From an uncultured Eubacteriales bacterium (GTDB lineage Bacteria > Bacillota > Clostridia > Christensenellales > Aristaeellaceae): a stretch of DNA of 64,000 nt. The notes under the pieces are model-generated. The model did not search any database. It was given only the letters and a program-made list of their open reading frames with translations, and had not been told where the DNA came from. The stretch covers positions 1 to 64,000 of the forward strand of contig CACWZP010000012.1 in the NCBI GenBank assembly GCA_902765395.1, read 5' to 3'. A program made the position numbers and the translations under genes. Positions 49,001 through 54,331 of this stretch are shown piece by piece. The first letter of the stretch is position 1. Each line of letters begins with the position of its first letter.

Positions 49001-49803
49001 AGGGCAAGAAGATCTGGGTGGACGACGGCAACTACTACAAGACCAGGCCGGAGAGCATCACCGTGCAGCTGTACGCCAACGGCACGCTCGTGGAGGATGC
49101 AACGCCCACCTGGAAGAAGATCCGGAAGAATACCTGGACCTACACCTTCGCTGACCTGCCCTCTGTGAACAAGAACGGCGCGACGATCAACTACACGGTG
49201 AAGGAACTGCCGGTGGAGAATTACGAGACCACCATCAACGGCACGACGATCACCAACACGCTGATTCCGAAGGAGTCCGGGGAGTTTACGGTTCTGTCCG
49301 GTGTGAAGACCTGGGACGACAACGACAACGCCAGCGGCAAGCGGCCCACCAGCATCAAGGTGCACCTGCTGCGCAACGGCGTGGAGGTCGCGTCCTGCAC
49401 CGTGACCGCGGCGGATAACTGGCAGTACAGCTTCGAAAACCAGCCCGTGGACACCGGTTATGGCAACGACTATCAGTATGAGGTGCGCGAGGACGCCGTG
49501 CCCGGCTACTTCAGCATCAGCGATGGTCTGAACCTGACCAACAAGCTGTTCGACAAGAGCAGGCCCTTCAGGGACGAGAATCCCGTGGAGAGCCGCAAGA
49601 CCAAGACCCGCAGGCCGAATTTCAAGGGCATGACCGAAGAAGAGTTCGACGATCTGCTCGACATGTTCGACTACGCCACGCCTCTGTGGGGCATGCTGGG
49701 CACCGGCGACGAGACGCCTGTCTACCCGTTCGTGTTCGGCGGAGTCGGCGTGATCGCGCTGATTGGCCTGCTGATCTCCCGCAGGAAGCGCAAGGCTTGC
49801 TGA
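34084..49803 (+). CDS. Giant cell-surface adhesin with serial isopeptide (Cna_B/SpaA/FctA-type) domains
   Basis: A 5,239-residue surface protein. Order: signal peptide (1-28, cleavage after VLA); acidic E/P/T/A linker (about 30-270); N-terminal folded region; AT-rich-coded segment (about 725-970); choice-of-anchor-A-like domain (about 1285-1600); then a long row of about 20 Ig-like pilin domains. The row includes an FctA/Spy0128-like unit (about 1612-1780), DUF7601-like units, a duplicated two-domain block (EKKIKD... at about 2112 and 2436), three 130-residue FctA-like units (from 45886, 46276, 46663), four 97-residue SpaA-like repeats (47743-48906), a Thr/Pro linker and two Cna_B domains. 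The end is MLGTGDETPVYPF, one membrane span and RRKRKAC, a sortase-like tail without the usual LPxTG proline. Lys/Asn/Glu patterns suggest internal isopeptide bonds. Likely role: adhesion. Confidence 0.92.
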   Translation: MKGRKFLALLCAFMMLVMNFSSCIPVLASEAGETAVAASAEPEATEKVEGTPSANTEDTEPPKKAEEAEKPTANEADTTPSGQVSEGAPSKASEAPSGGDAGKDEATKSDEGTPNTPENTGNSTEPAKTDDGLEKQKETEAGNDTENQTSVDNGDSSTTSDEPAAPAKDDSGNGAGNQDVTEGDAKPDANPGEDEPTAPAQEDTPAQTANGNEGSNPAPDQGEGAPAAPEQGDTGDTVEGEPTAAPAGEEPVEGEPAEEEEAEEEEVFSLDGLTSDAASVFVNETIHFKYNATGAERVEFAVKANDGTVVASGEAADGAFEWTPGEPGDYLVSVTAFKGEDTLLASMTVNARADYSNVTVTYTARYDIDGVLTAIPDYIDKPLDQGTYDLKASAPVTIKGYKYIETRKVESDGSETRLDKLAYSAEDRAWLCTIGDATAPLTANAQLVVEYKVINDERFYEYKDDPRINVKVTLARGNAVPDAARLVVTPITNGRSYDAYMEALNTHTEEEYTGVNTLLYDFAFIMDELDPDTGEPNGKTYEVQPAPNTMKVEVTFKDNQITNVGAEDKADVGVVHMPLKDGVLDDGGITAKAVVNKDDIQVDTGVDVKKVDLAGANEDKVTFNTDSFSVFAFTVDFTLNEETYSFPGAGTYTLREVMDALGIADALLDDPAPSLEFVSGDETDVERKLSLVQENGEWVIKNEIAFTDTFRLTFYAGLTKYVVMVTDAQSFTVEINFYDANGTTPVSVNMNGYSYLAAVNYSTSTVNSVEFVISDSKATATVEGDAIRLANSLISNASPNEVGFYNLPELPNNAGESKELGSFVITKQQDGTYKAVKQPSRTVSVNFYDVDGIVNNYEPQTNPDVPENLYVIVQDNSSSFLYYGRVTGNGTVTLYNSSNEEVNELPRLDKVLLVKYTGTSGNPQFADVCNYSNYSEYNTSSKSDVGTYTLKSVPNTSDTTTTEYVFKLEKKNVYTINLQFVDDENTMNPVVPGSVVGGKQTKPITEYSYALVEMMKDGADPVYSVLPISTSDSVNTIQVDSMNGMDYPAAKAAGWYVNSVKIGHTTDQNYKPQNKEQFEDTSKISIGDYDGYTFVSNRRDNYVDQENKGNPKTAKSSTITLKVADPTVYQVKIDCGDEPLEFPEGYDVYVRVKITYSNTSGIGYAKVTPVPGGATSYLVEPDSFSWYLYQNGTPVLVADPEIQGQEQRMVAELLAYPAGTTVTTDGMNNATAIPLNGPVQTHKVVGYPDIPKGYTSEGDSDPNRVFDKTQNPNVITDIIHLEKNTDTIDVYSLDTLLNHYNIVAVCPDNDPGKEKTGYGAGDYLDGNHTIGGILVRGDLLSVNYNIGSGVAATMPSVVGGYVQDSAIQIIGQGIEREGRNLDFYIGSDNSVLGGYINGAERSYNHYGNTVINDNVVDWERLRNYIVSQSRMMKSVAKTKQIETLSEAMVYGDSTFLERGSKVIKVAPGERIKIDGSVDGVTVIIQGTEGITWSEAAGTVITLLGNNTVYVPTVYLQSGNKKPITPKDANAAEDGDYENAKGLSLVYNAPDASTVVVDGGTSGHVIAPNAEIQIGLRKNGEFNGTMIGNQVHTGGDSEAHMWPYKGGDLISADVTFNGAKTVEGQPADEQFAFVMQQFDEKDPASGDGWEDEPSTAFNKTEEGENKGLIQFISLNFEEVGTFYYRVFEDGGQNKPAYDLDGTRYLVKIVVKADDANGNTLLTPTITYYELTGDEEGLVTYDSDAGKWVFHAELLPADDGETSSSVATRIGVSTTGHASVSRGLIKFNNTEKKVGLTVKKIVESPIGADKTQSYSITITLTGMRGEPVTGTFDGVEFDEQGKATIELKDGQSKEITGLTYGTSYKVVEDTTDLDDFVVSYTREEGTIENDPVTAVVTNARKVGKISVTKTVDGVPEGSIPADATFTFTITNVDDASISKTLEVKAGETKTAENLPLGTYTVSETTQATIPDYVFDSVEIAPISVTLNSNDQLVAVSATNHYKEGPKETSLTVEKEWLDADGKAATWPDGIEKVTVQLQQSTDGGETYNDVTGKSYDLNAEKSSYTFENLPTKTTDETPADITYRVKELDVSGYSTTYATADGTTTITNKKVRESTFEKKIKDTNDSTGETSDWQDSADYDIGDDVPYKLTATLANNVSDYYKYHITFEDVMETGLTFKEITSVKVGDQTLETNEYTLAVATDKHSFTLRIDWGKEKPESGYAESDKLNTGLDGAEVEVLFTATLNEKAVLGSEGNVNQAKLSYSDTWKLKQDGTANEHEKDTEWDYTIAFTYQVEVNKLKKLEGDATAALSGAEFKLEKVGADGKSLSPAQTYTATVAGNTFTFKGLDDGDYILTETKVPNGYKRIEPITFTVTATHEATWDAHNTNGVIPTGESPNARETILTGLNGTDEDGVITMTADDDKTKLTANVVNEEAEKPTFEKKIKDINDSTDEAYSNWQDSADHDIGDDVPYRLTATLADNVSDYYKYHITFEDEMETGLTFKAITSVKVGDTVIPAKSADHPEGYELTRSGDRKFSLKLTWEGEKDGDEYTKTIGETDLAKTLDGETVEVLFTATLNENAVLGSQGNVNKAKLKYSNNCNLDENGHAEDDKEGNEGETEWDYTIVFTYKVVINKKDKDTDEALAGAEFKLEKILENGSTVEIAVAKSNEGKTFTFKGLDDGNYILTETSVPKNYKGLEAPILFTVAAEHGQDNADNTAIRDSRITILTDLTGNVTSGDITLTPSVSEGSLTGSVTNEKFVGDLKISKAVIGTEDDTQVFNFMVTLTPPAGATLDETYPARYSNADADTTVTVAATGEGADKVYTVTGIQLTKGQNLVIKDLPVGTKCVVEEVEVPTYYTNQSGSPEVTISKGVEREAAFTNAYEATGKVSFKAKKVFTNGNLSEHPFTIKLTQVEGEGSTAAVASFTPVTKTVNADGSEQTVVFTDIMTFTKNKDKDDTKNTYWFLLEEVVPDTLTDSNRVDENIKYDTAANTQKWIKVTLTDDNAGKLTVTKTLAADATTDLDVTFTNEQLGGVKVTKTFTGIKELPDSFEISYTVGDVASTDKLTTANATKGDGTASNPYEWVIEGLTIGTKVVFTESGYTNDKVSATFDITTQFNGTDGTSGEVTAAKTDNGAYPTAAVGAFTNTYVRKKGDLEVTKTVQDATNSTTPFTIKVTLTAPEGETLAESYQGSVAGTEKTINVASLAREGVELKNGEKLVVNGLPVGTTYTITETDIPAGFAPQKNNITGTVATGTNSKEIVNKYYAEPTSVTFSGHKGIAGTDQTDKVFTFELYTVGSDFAIPEGATPDQKKTVGEISCDVGQDYSFDLIEYTYDAYLDEDSHVHYYVIKEEALNADGWTIDTQVYNVTVTITDEGAQLKSAVKVQPVDGTEKEYLAKDTQNITGFDFVNEYEAKGSLSFKAEKEVKNGTVADGTYTVKLKQVANANGDALAASDTVILNGEKTATVNDGVASFSFDNVFLKNKTRDDTATTFYFKLEEQIPTDAVNNIKDHIKYDTSATIIKVTLEDNGDGALKVNKVNAADNTNINAGAADAKFVNEQLGSVKVTKVFTGADITIPSNFKITAAYTVDGAEKTKEFTTAGNTGSGTAASPYTWTIEDLPVGTDVTFTEEGITVNGYGVTTTVNGTAVASGSEKGTVQAAAGTDIPTVAFVNTYERDKGSLRIKKSVTLNGVNTNTKMVDGEYSFTVKGAGELNKNIEKTVKITIENGGTKSATVDNVAATMDGDYVVISGLDIGKYTVTENLTAAQKEKGIALVETNGQRVEVVTGTTDIATAEFTNNRNIGSLEIKKTIELADATLTPNPDAQFTFNVKLTAPDGVTLESSYPATNSGDANVTSVTVTDGQINGLKLKGDNTLTIDKLPAGTTYEVEEVQDDMPGGFTLETPASGKQDDTVPTDDTAKAEFVNTYTVTEITAQVSATKEFTGRDWTDKDSFEFTLAADASNPANGATLPTKVVDNATKDNKTVEFGAITFAKPGTYKFTITETVPDGATGTKKDGITYDNTPKTITIVVEDNGEGALVIKSKTPEDLTVTAKNVYDVNSTNAQVSVTKQFTGRDWTDEDSFEFTLAADASNPVDGATLPEIKVDYAKKGSETVTFGAINFTKKGTYKFTITETVPTDAENGKYKGIQYDGTPKEITIEVKDDGKGGLYVDTAAEALAVTASNTYSTTPVTAKVSVTKTLTGRAWTTSDSFEFTLDAKTNPEDGATLPEKKTVTVRKNTENQTATFDEITFTKPGTYVFTITETKGNLGGVTYVTAAKEITIEVKDNGEGALVIKSKTPEDLTVTAKNEYKANGTATLKATKAADATLGTKTFTFELYDGETMIDRQDVTQGQTATFKTLEYSLADMNGQTTKVFTYTIKEKIPADAVEYFKDGVTYDNDVHNVKVTVTDDGKGTLNTVVKYSDGDDLPVFTNRYTAEGNVKLTAMKEMVGRPLEDGEFSFVLKDADGKTIQNATNDKDGNIEFDEIHYTLADVANSPFTYTISEVKGNDTKVVYDTHTETIKVTLKDNGDGTITATPDKNGATVKFENKLTSVKISKVDVNGGEELEGAHIQILDEDGEVVTEWDSTDEAHVVTGLEIGKTYTLKETVAPDGYTITTDTQFSIKEDGTVDRISGNMEDDVILVEDTQTSVKVSKVDIDGGKELEGAKIQILNKDGKVVEEWTSGKEAHEVKGLKTGEEYTLHEEVAPDGYTVATDTTFKIDEKGNVTTTGKKTDGGVLLIEDAQTSVKVSKVDVDGGEELEGAKIQILDKDGKVVEEWTSGKEAHEVKGLKTGEEYTLHEEVAPDGYTVATDTTFKIDEKGNVTTTGKKTDGGVLLIEDAQTSVKISKVDIADGKELEGAKIQILDKDGKVVEEWTSGKEAHEVKGLKTGEQYTLRETVAPDGYDLTVDTKFQLKDDGTIDNTKTTTTVKDGVLLVEDSKTVVVTATPTTTAKVTPAPTATPAAGPTSVKGKKIWVDDGNYYKTRPESITVQLYANGTLVEDATPTWKKIRKNTWTYTFADLPSVNKNGATINYTVKELPVENYETTINGTTITNTLIPKESGEFTVLSGVKTWDDNDNASGKRPTSIKVHLLRNGVEVASCTVTAADNWQYSFENQPVDTGYGNDYQYEVREDAVPGYFSISDGLNLTNKLFDKSRPFRDENPVESRKTKTRRPNFKGMTEEEFDDLLDMFDYATPLWGMLGTGDETPVYPFVFGGVGVIALIGLLISRRKRKAC
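47743..48906 (+). repeat. Four tandem 291-bp repeats in the adhesin gene
   Basis: Units begin at 47743, 48034, 48325 and 48616, exactly 291 bp (97 codons) apart. Units 2 and 3 are nearly identical at DNA level; units 1 and 4 are more diverged. Each encodes one SpaA-like domain (VSKVD...ELEGAKIQIL...). Copy number may vary by recombination. Confidence 0.93.
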
Positions 49804-49837
49804 TGAAGCAGCCCGAGGCTGACTGAAGGGAAAAGGG

Positions 49838-49870
49838 AAGTGCTTGCAACCGATACGGTTGCAAGCACTT
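49838..49870 (+). terminator. Terminator of the adhesin gene
   Basis: A perfect 15-bp stem (49838-49852 with 49856-49870) with a 3-nt loop lies 35 bp after the stop. The T-run after it is poor (CTTGCG), but the stem is exceptionally stable. It can also serve the convergent minus-strand gene. Confidence 0.75.
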
Positions 49871-49921
49871 CTTGCGTTATGGGGGCTTCAACGCGGATGC
49901 GCCTGCGCAGGCGCACTGCGG

Positions 49922-50548
49922 CTACCTTCCGCCATGGTCGTTGTAGTATTCCTCGGCCTCCTCGTAATCAAAGAAGTCATGGTAGTTGTCGTCGTAAAAG
50001 TCCTCAGGATTGCTGTACGAACGCGCGTCCAGCGGGTCGTCATCCTCCTTCGACGGAGCATCCGTGCGGCGCTTCCAGGTGGGAGCGTGGCTGCTTTTCG
50101 GAGCCTGCTTCGCCAGCCCGGATGTATTCGACTTCAGGGCCATCCGGGCCAGTTCTCTGCGGATCATCTCATCGGCGCATGCCTCGTAACCGGCCTCGAT
50201 CTTCGCGATCAACGCTTCATTCAGCTTCTTCGGGTACTTGTCCGGCAAGAGGCGGCATCGCTTTCGGATCATATTCAGATAGATTTTCGCGTTCCAATAA
50301 TCCTCCCGCTCCGCATACTGCAGCACGTTGCAGCAGTAGAAGTAAGCCAATGCGTCCCGGTAGTCGGTCATCCCAATAAAGCGATCTTTCGCCTCTGTAA
50401 GCTGGCCTCCGTTCATCAGGTCGATCGCCTCATTGTACCGCCTCACTTTCGGCGCTTCCCGCAGGATTTCGACAGGGATCATCAGCACGGCGAAGGCCGA
50501 GGCGGCAATGACGATCCTTTTCAGGGCCCTTCCGTTGCGTGCCTTCAT
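49922..50548 (-). CDS. TPR-like single-span membrane protein, function unknown
   Basis: A 208-residue protein with a positively charged N-terminus and one membrane span (about residues 11-28). A TPR-like helical part follows (YNEAIDLMNGGQLTEAKDRFIGM, DYRDALAYFYCC), then a low-complexity acidic tail rich in Tyr, Asp and Glu (FYDDNYHDFFDYEEAEEYY). GAGAGGGG precedes the ATG. It lies downstream of the flotillin and 64-residue genes on the same strand, 225 bp away. No function is recognised; TPR-like parts usually bind proteins. Confidence 0.6.
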   Translation of the reverse strand: MKARNGRALKRIVIAASAFAVLMIPVEILREAPKVRRYNEAIDLMNGGQLTEAKDRFIGMTDYRDALAYFYCCNVLQYAEREDYWNAKIYLNMIRKRCRLLPDKYPKKLNEALIAKIEAGYEACADEMIRRELARMALKSNTSGLAKQAPKSSHAPTWKRRTDAPSKEDDDPLDARSYSNPEDFYDDNYHDFFDYEEAEEYYNDHGGR

Positions 50549-50773
50549 TCCAACACCCCTCTCAGGGAACCGGTCGATTCTGCGACAGCCGCGCTCACAG
50601 CCGCCGCGGCTTTATCAGCCGAATATTGGGGCCTTTTCCGGACACGGCACTGGCGACATCGAACGCCAACCCGCCCCCGGAGAAAGGCCTCGCTCATTTC
50701 CTTGCGCCTTTGAGGCGCGTATCATGTTGCTATGGTCAATCCACCTCCTGTGGCGTGGGATGTGAGCAATATA
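50549..50773. other. Gap between the 64-residue gene and the TPR-like gene
   Basis: No gene is supported. A short perfect hairpin GCGCCT-CAA-AGGCGC lies near 50703-50717 without a T-run, and an AGGAGG near 50744-50749 (minus strand) serves no usable frame. Confidence 0.5.
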
Positions 50774-50968
50774 TCATTTCTTCTTCCAAAAGGCCTGTTC
50801 GATGTTCCGCAGGTGCAGCTCTGTGGGGTCGAGGTCGGTCACGTCGTGATAGCGCTTCGGCGGCAGGCCGTTGGCGCGGCGCCGCTGCCTGTCCTTCTCT
50901 TCGCTGTAGAGCAAGACGATCATTCCCGCGACAAAGGCGACGACGATGATGGCGATGCCGGTAAACAT
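50774..50968 (-). CDS. Small membrane protein encoded after flotillin
   Basis: A 64-residue protein with one N-terminal membrane span (about 4-21, IAIIVVAFVAGMIVLLY) and a charged cytoplasmic tail ending IEQAFWKKK. AGGAAGTGA precedes the ATG. It starts 62 bp after the flotillin stop on the same strand, so it is probably co-transcribed and may be a flotillin partner in the way NfeD-like proteins are, though it is not itself NfeD-like. Function is inferred from position only. Confidence 0.65.
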   Translation of the reverse strand: MFTGIAIIVVAFVAGMIVLLYSEEKDRQRRRANGLPPKRYHDVTDLDPTELHLRNIEQAFWKKK

Positions 50969-51030
50969 ATTATCACTTCCTGTTCAATCGGGAAGGCGCA
51001 GGCGGTTCGGCCACCTGCGCCGTTTATGGG

Positions 51031-52518
51031 TCATTCCTCGTCCGGTTCGGTTTCCTCCGCAGGAAGCTCGTCCGCCACATCGGACTCGACGGCCTCCTCA
51101 GCGGGAGCCACCTTTGCGGGGGCCTCGGCGGTTTCCAGCGCCGCCTTGCCCACCAGCCCGCCGGTGGAGACGTCCTTCAGCATCTTCGGGATGTCCAGCC
51201 CCACGGCCTGCTTGATGGCCTCGAAGCTCTGCAGCATCGTGCCGGCAGTGTCGCGGGCCATGGAGGTCGCGCCGCCCTCACCGAAGAGGATGATCTTCTC
51301 GGTCTTGCTCAGGGGCTCGGACACGGCCTGGGCGATCTCGGGCAGCTTGTTGACCACCATCTCCAGCATGGCCGCCTGGCCGTAGCGCTGCATGGCTTCG
51401 GCCTTGCGCAGGATGGCTTCGGCTTCGGCCTCGCCGCGCATGCGGATGGCGTCGGCCTCCTTCTCCGCCTCATAGAGCTGGGCGTCGGCCTGGGCCTGGC
51501 GCTCGAACTTCTCGGCCTCGGCGGTGTACATGCGGGCGTCCTTCTCGGCGGCGGCCTTCTCGCGGATCTCCACGTTCAGGCGCTCGCGCTCGATCTCGAC
51601 CTCCTGCCGCTTCAGCTCGGTCTCCTTCTCCAGGCGGGTCATCTCGGCGGCAGCGCGCTCGGCCTCGTAGGTCTTGCGCACGCGCTCCTGCTCGATCCTG
51701 TAGGCCTCGTCGGCCTTCGCCTTCTCTTGGTCGGACTCGATCTTGTAGCCGGCCTGCAGCAGCGCCAGCTGCTTGTTCTGCTCGGCGATGGCGGCCTGGG
51801 CCTCCACTTCCGCCTTGTGGCCCTCCTGCTGCGCCCTGGCGCGGGCAATGGCCGCGTCGCGCTCCTTCTGCACCACGTTCTGGATGGCCATGGTCTCGAT
51901 GACCTTGCCGTCCTTGTCGGAGAAGTTCTGGATGGTCAGGTTGATGATCTCAAGGCCCATGTTGCTCATGTCGCTCATGGCGGCCTTAATGGATTCCTGG
52001 GCGAACTTGTCGCGGTTCTGCACCAGCTCCGCGATGGTCATCTGGCCGATGATCTCGCGCATGTTGCCCTCCAGCACGTCCTTGGCCAGGGCCTTGATCT
52101 GCTCCGCGTCGTAGTGGAGCAGCTGCTCGGCGGCGGTGGCGATGGACAGGTCGTCCGAGCCGATCTTGATGTTGGCCACGGCGTCCACCAGCACGCTGAT
52201 GTATTCCTTGGTGGGCACGGGCTGGGCCGTGCGGATGTCCACCTGCATCAGGCACATGTCCAGCTGGTCGATGCGCTCGATGGCGGGGATCCAGAAGGTG
52301 GCGCCGCCGCGGACGATGCGATAGCCGAACTTCTTGGTGGCCACGCTGCCATCCGGCGTGCGGACCTTGTAGCTTCGGCGCATCAGGCCGGAGATGATCA
52401 GCGCGGTGTCCGGCGGTGCGATCTTGTAGCGGGGCACCAGCTTGATCAGGGCGAAAACCGCGCCTATCGCGATCAATATGACCCACCACTTGGTGGCAAG
52501 AAACTGCAGAATGTCCAT
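51031..52518 (-). CDS. Flotillin-like membrane scaffold protein
   Basis: A 495-residue flotillin family protein (FloT/YqiK group) that organises ordered membrane microdomains. Residues 8-25 form a membrane hairpin. An SPFH/Band-7 domain (about 30-200) follows, then a long Ala/Glu coiled coil (about 215-390) with the repeated EAEA-type motifs typical of flotillins (RGEAEAEAILRKAEA), then a C-terminal acidic tail. GGAGG precedes the ATG. It begins a small minus-strand cluster with the 64-residue membrane protein. Confidence 0.92.
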   Translation of the reverse strand: MDILQFLATKWWVILIAIGAVFALIKLVPRYKIAPPDTALIISGLMRRSYKVRTPDGSVATKKFGYRIVRGGATFWIPAIERIDQLDMCLMQVDIRTAQPVPTKEYISVLVDAVANIKIGSDDLSIATAAEQLLHYDAEQIKALAKDVLEGNMREIIGQMTIAELVQNRDKFAQESIKAAMSDMSNMGLEIINLTIQNFSDKDGKVIETMAIQNVVQKERDAAIARARAQQEGHKAEVEAQAAIAEQNKQLALLQAGYKIESDQEKAKADEAYRIEQERVRKTYEAERAAAEMTRLEKETELKRQEVEIERERLNVEIREKAAAEKDARMYTAEAEKFERQAQADAQLYEAEKEADAIRMRGEAEAEAILRKAEAMQRYGQAAMLEMVVNKLPEIAQAVSEPLSKTEKIILFGEGGATSMARDTAGTMLQSFEAIKQAVGLDIPKMLKDVSTGGLVGKAALETAEAPAKVAPAEEAVESDVADELPAEETEPDEE

Positions 52519-52578
52519 GGCGTCCTCCTTTCGGTCGGTTGGGGAGCAGGCGGGATTGCCTGCCGTGAGAAAAGCGTA

Positions 52579-52872
52579 TCAAACGACGGCCCGCCGCGCA
52601 ATCGCAAACCGCCAAGTTGTCAGCGGGGGAATCCAAATTGTCGGGCGAAGGCGATGAAAGCGGAGCCGGAGCGCACAGGAGAAGGCTAAAACGCAAGTCT
52701 GTCGTCGTTCTACACCGCAGGCGGCCACCGCGCCAGACCCTTCTGCCGCACGGCGCAGATGACGCCCTTGGCGTTGCGGCTTCACCTTGGCGACGGCCTT
52801 TTCGCTGATCCGGTCATAGAGGCGGCCTGCGCTGAAGCACTCGCCGAATACGGCGTGGAGCTTCTTGCCCAT
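52579..52872 (-). CDS. Short protein of unknown function
   Basis: A 97-residue frame starts MGKKLHAVFGECFSAGRLYD at ATG 52870-52872, with an excellent GGGAGGT 6 nt upstream. The first 35 or so residues look like real protein. After about residue 40 the composition turns to Arg, Ala, Cys and Pro as in non-coding GC-rich sequence, so a frameshift may have replaced the true C-terminus. No family is recognised. Confidence 0.4.
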   Translation of the reverse strand: MGKKLHAVFGECFSAGRLYDRISEKAVAKVKPQRQGRHLRRAAEGSGAVAACGVERRQTCVLAFSCALRLRFHRLRPTIWIPPLTTWRFAIARRAVV

Positions 52873-53004
52873 ATAAATACCTCCCCTGGCTGACTGCAGA
52901 AAAAGGTCTGTCCCTTTTCCATGGCTACAGTCTACCAGAGGAGGTGTCCAAAAATCCTCTCTTGCAATGAGGATGGCCGGCACGCGGCTTATAAGTCCAA
53001 ATAA

Positions 53005-53997
53005 TTACCCTTGCAGCACCGCGTACTGCCCGGCCAGGCGCCTGACCTCATCCCGCATCCGCTCCACCACGGCGTCCGGCGCGACGATGCGGACGGCCTC
53101 TCCGAGGCCGGTGACCCAGCCGATGAACTGCTGGCTGACGAGCACGTTCACGGTGACCTGGAAGCGGCTGTCGTCCACCGGGGTGATGGGGATGTCCTTG
53201 CCGAAGCGGTCGATCAGCACGCCGACCATGTGGTTCTCCGCCTCCAGCGTCACGGCGGTCTCCTCGCCGGTGAACATGCCGAACACGCTGCGGGCGTATT
53301 TGCCCATGTCAAAGGCCTTGAACGCCTCCTGGCCCAGCCTGGGTGCTTCCAGCGCCCGAATGCGCAGCATCTTGTCCACGCGGTAGTGCTTGATCATGTC
53401 AGCCACGGCGTCGTAGGCCACCAGGTAGTAATTCTCATTGGACCAGGTGAGCGCCCAGGGGCTGGCCTGGTACCACGCGCCGCCGCGGCGCAGCTCGATC
53501 ACCTTGTCCAGGTTCCACTGGCCATACTGGAAGCGGATCTGCACGCCGGAATTGATGGCCTCGTGCAGCCGGTCGATGCTATAGTAGATGGACTCGTTCA
53601 TCGACTTCACGCGCCCGGCGATGAACACTTGCCGGTGGAGTTGCTCGGCCTGGTAGCGGCTGACGTTCTTCTCCAGCTTGCGGATCAGCTCGCCGGACTT
53701 GCGCACCGTGATGAACTTTGCCGCCTGGACGGAGTCCACCAGCAGCTTCAGCTCCGGCAGTTCGAAATCCCTCTCGCCAAGGTGGTAGTAGGTGGTGTGG
53801 TTGCGCTGCTGGGCGATGATGTCAAAGCCGAACTGGCGCAGATCCTCGAAATCGGCGTAGAGGGTCTTGCGGTCGGCCCTGATGTTCACGGCGTCCAGCT
53901 TCGCGGCGATCTCCTGCAGCGTCAGCGCGTGCTCGTCATCGGTCTCCTGGGTGAATATGCGGATCAGGTGCAGCATCTTCATCTTGCCCTTCGCCAT
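53005..53997 (-). CDS. WYL-domain transcriptional regulator
   Basis: A 330-residue DNA-binding regulator of the YafY/DeoR-like WYL family. An N-terminal winged helix (about 5-70, LTLQEIAAKLDAVNIRADRKTLYADFEDL) is followed by a WYL domain (about 135-215) with SPWALTWSNENYYLVAYD, and a C-terminal WCX extension. WYL domains sense ligands, often nucleic acids or nucleotides, and many control stress or defence genes. The start is ATG 53995-53997 with AGGAGGG upstream; a longer frame has no ribosome site. It appears monocistronic. The target is unknown. Confidence 0.88.
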   Translation of the reverse strand: MAKGKMKMLHLIRIFTQETDDEHALTLQEIAAKLDAVNIRADRKTLYADFEDLRQFGFDIIAQQRNHTTYYHLGERDFELPELKLLVDSVQAAKFITVRKSGELIRKLEKNVSRYQAEQLHRQVFIAGRVKSMNESIYYSIDRLHEAINSGVQIRFQYGQWNLDKVIELRRGGAWYQASPWALTWSNENYYLVAYDAVADMIKHYRVDKMLRIRALEAPRLGQEAFKAFDMGKYARSVFGMFTGEETAVTLEAENHMVGVLIDRFGKDIPITPVDDSRFQVTVNVLVSQQFIGWVTGLGEAVRIVAPDAVVERMRDEVRRLAGQYAVLQG

Positions 53998-54031
53998 ATC
54001 GAACCCTCCTGCCTTCGTGATTTGCAGCCCC

Positions 54032-54060
54032 AGTATAGCATATGGCTCCGGGAAAATCCA
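54032..54060 (-). promoter_or_regulatory. Promoter of the WYL regulator gene
   Basis: Extended -10 TGCTATACT (TATACT at 54032-54037) with TGGATT (54055-54060) 17 nt upstream, 34 nt before the start codon. Confidence 0.6.
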
Positions 54061-54119
54061 GACCACGGAAACGACGAGGGAAGAAAATTGGACTTAAAGC
54101 AGGGGTGAGGCGTCAAAAG

Positions 54120-54148
54120 TGGACTTTGGCGATGGAAAGTGGTACAAT
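54120..54148 (+). promoter_or_regulatory. Promoter of the XRE-like gene
   Basis: TGGACT (54120-54125), 17 nt, TACAAT (54143-54148). A leader of about 175 nt follows before the gene; it contains inverted GCGCAAT/ATTGCGC words (about 54197 and 54239). Confidence 0.5.
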
Positions 54149-54331
54149 GAAAGTGTGCTACTGAAATGCATCCCGGGGCGTTTTCGGGCCTGCGCTCGCG
54201 CAATGCTCAAGCGGAGCGATTGCCCGGCGCAGGCGCGGGATTGCGCTCAAGGGCACCCGCGACGGCCGGGGCATCAGCCCGCCAAATGCAGAAAACATGG
54301 AACAATTATCGCCGACACAGGAGGGTTATGG

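Noticed and set aside
36931-49365. A 4,144-codon open frame on the minus strand
   Set aside because: It is antisense to the adhesin gene. The strong codon bias of the adhesin (GC-rich third positions, few TAA/TAG/TGA complements) keeps it open. Its product is His/Val/Leu-rich without domains, and it has no ribosome site.
54149-54331. N-terminal extension of the XRE-like protein
   Set aside because: The frame is open but composition is Arg/Cys/Ala-rich as in non-coding GC-rich DNA, and AGGAGGG directly precedes the internal ATG.
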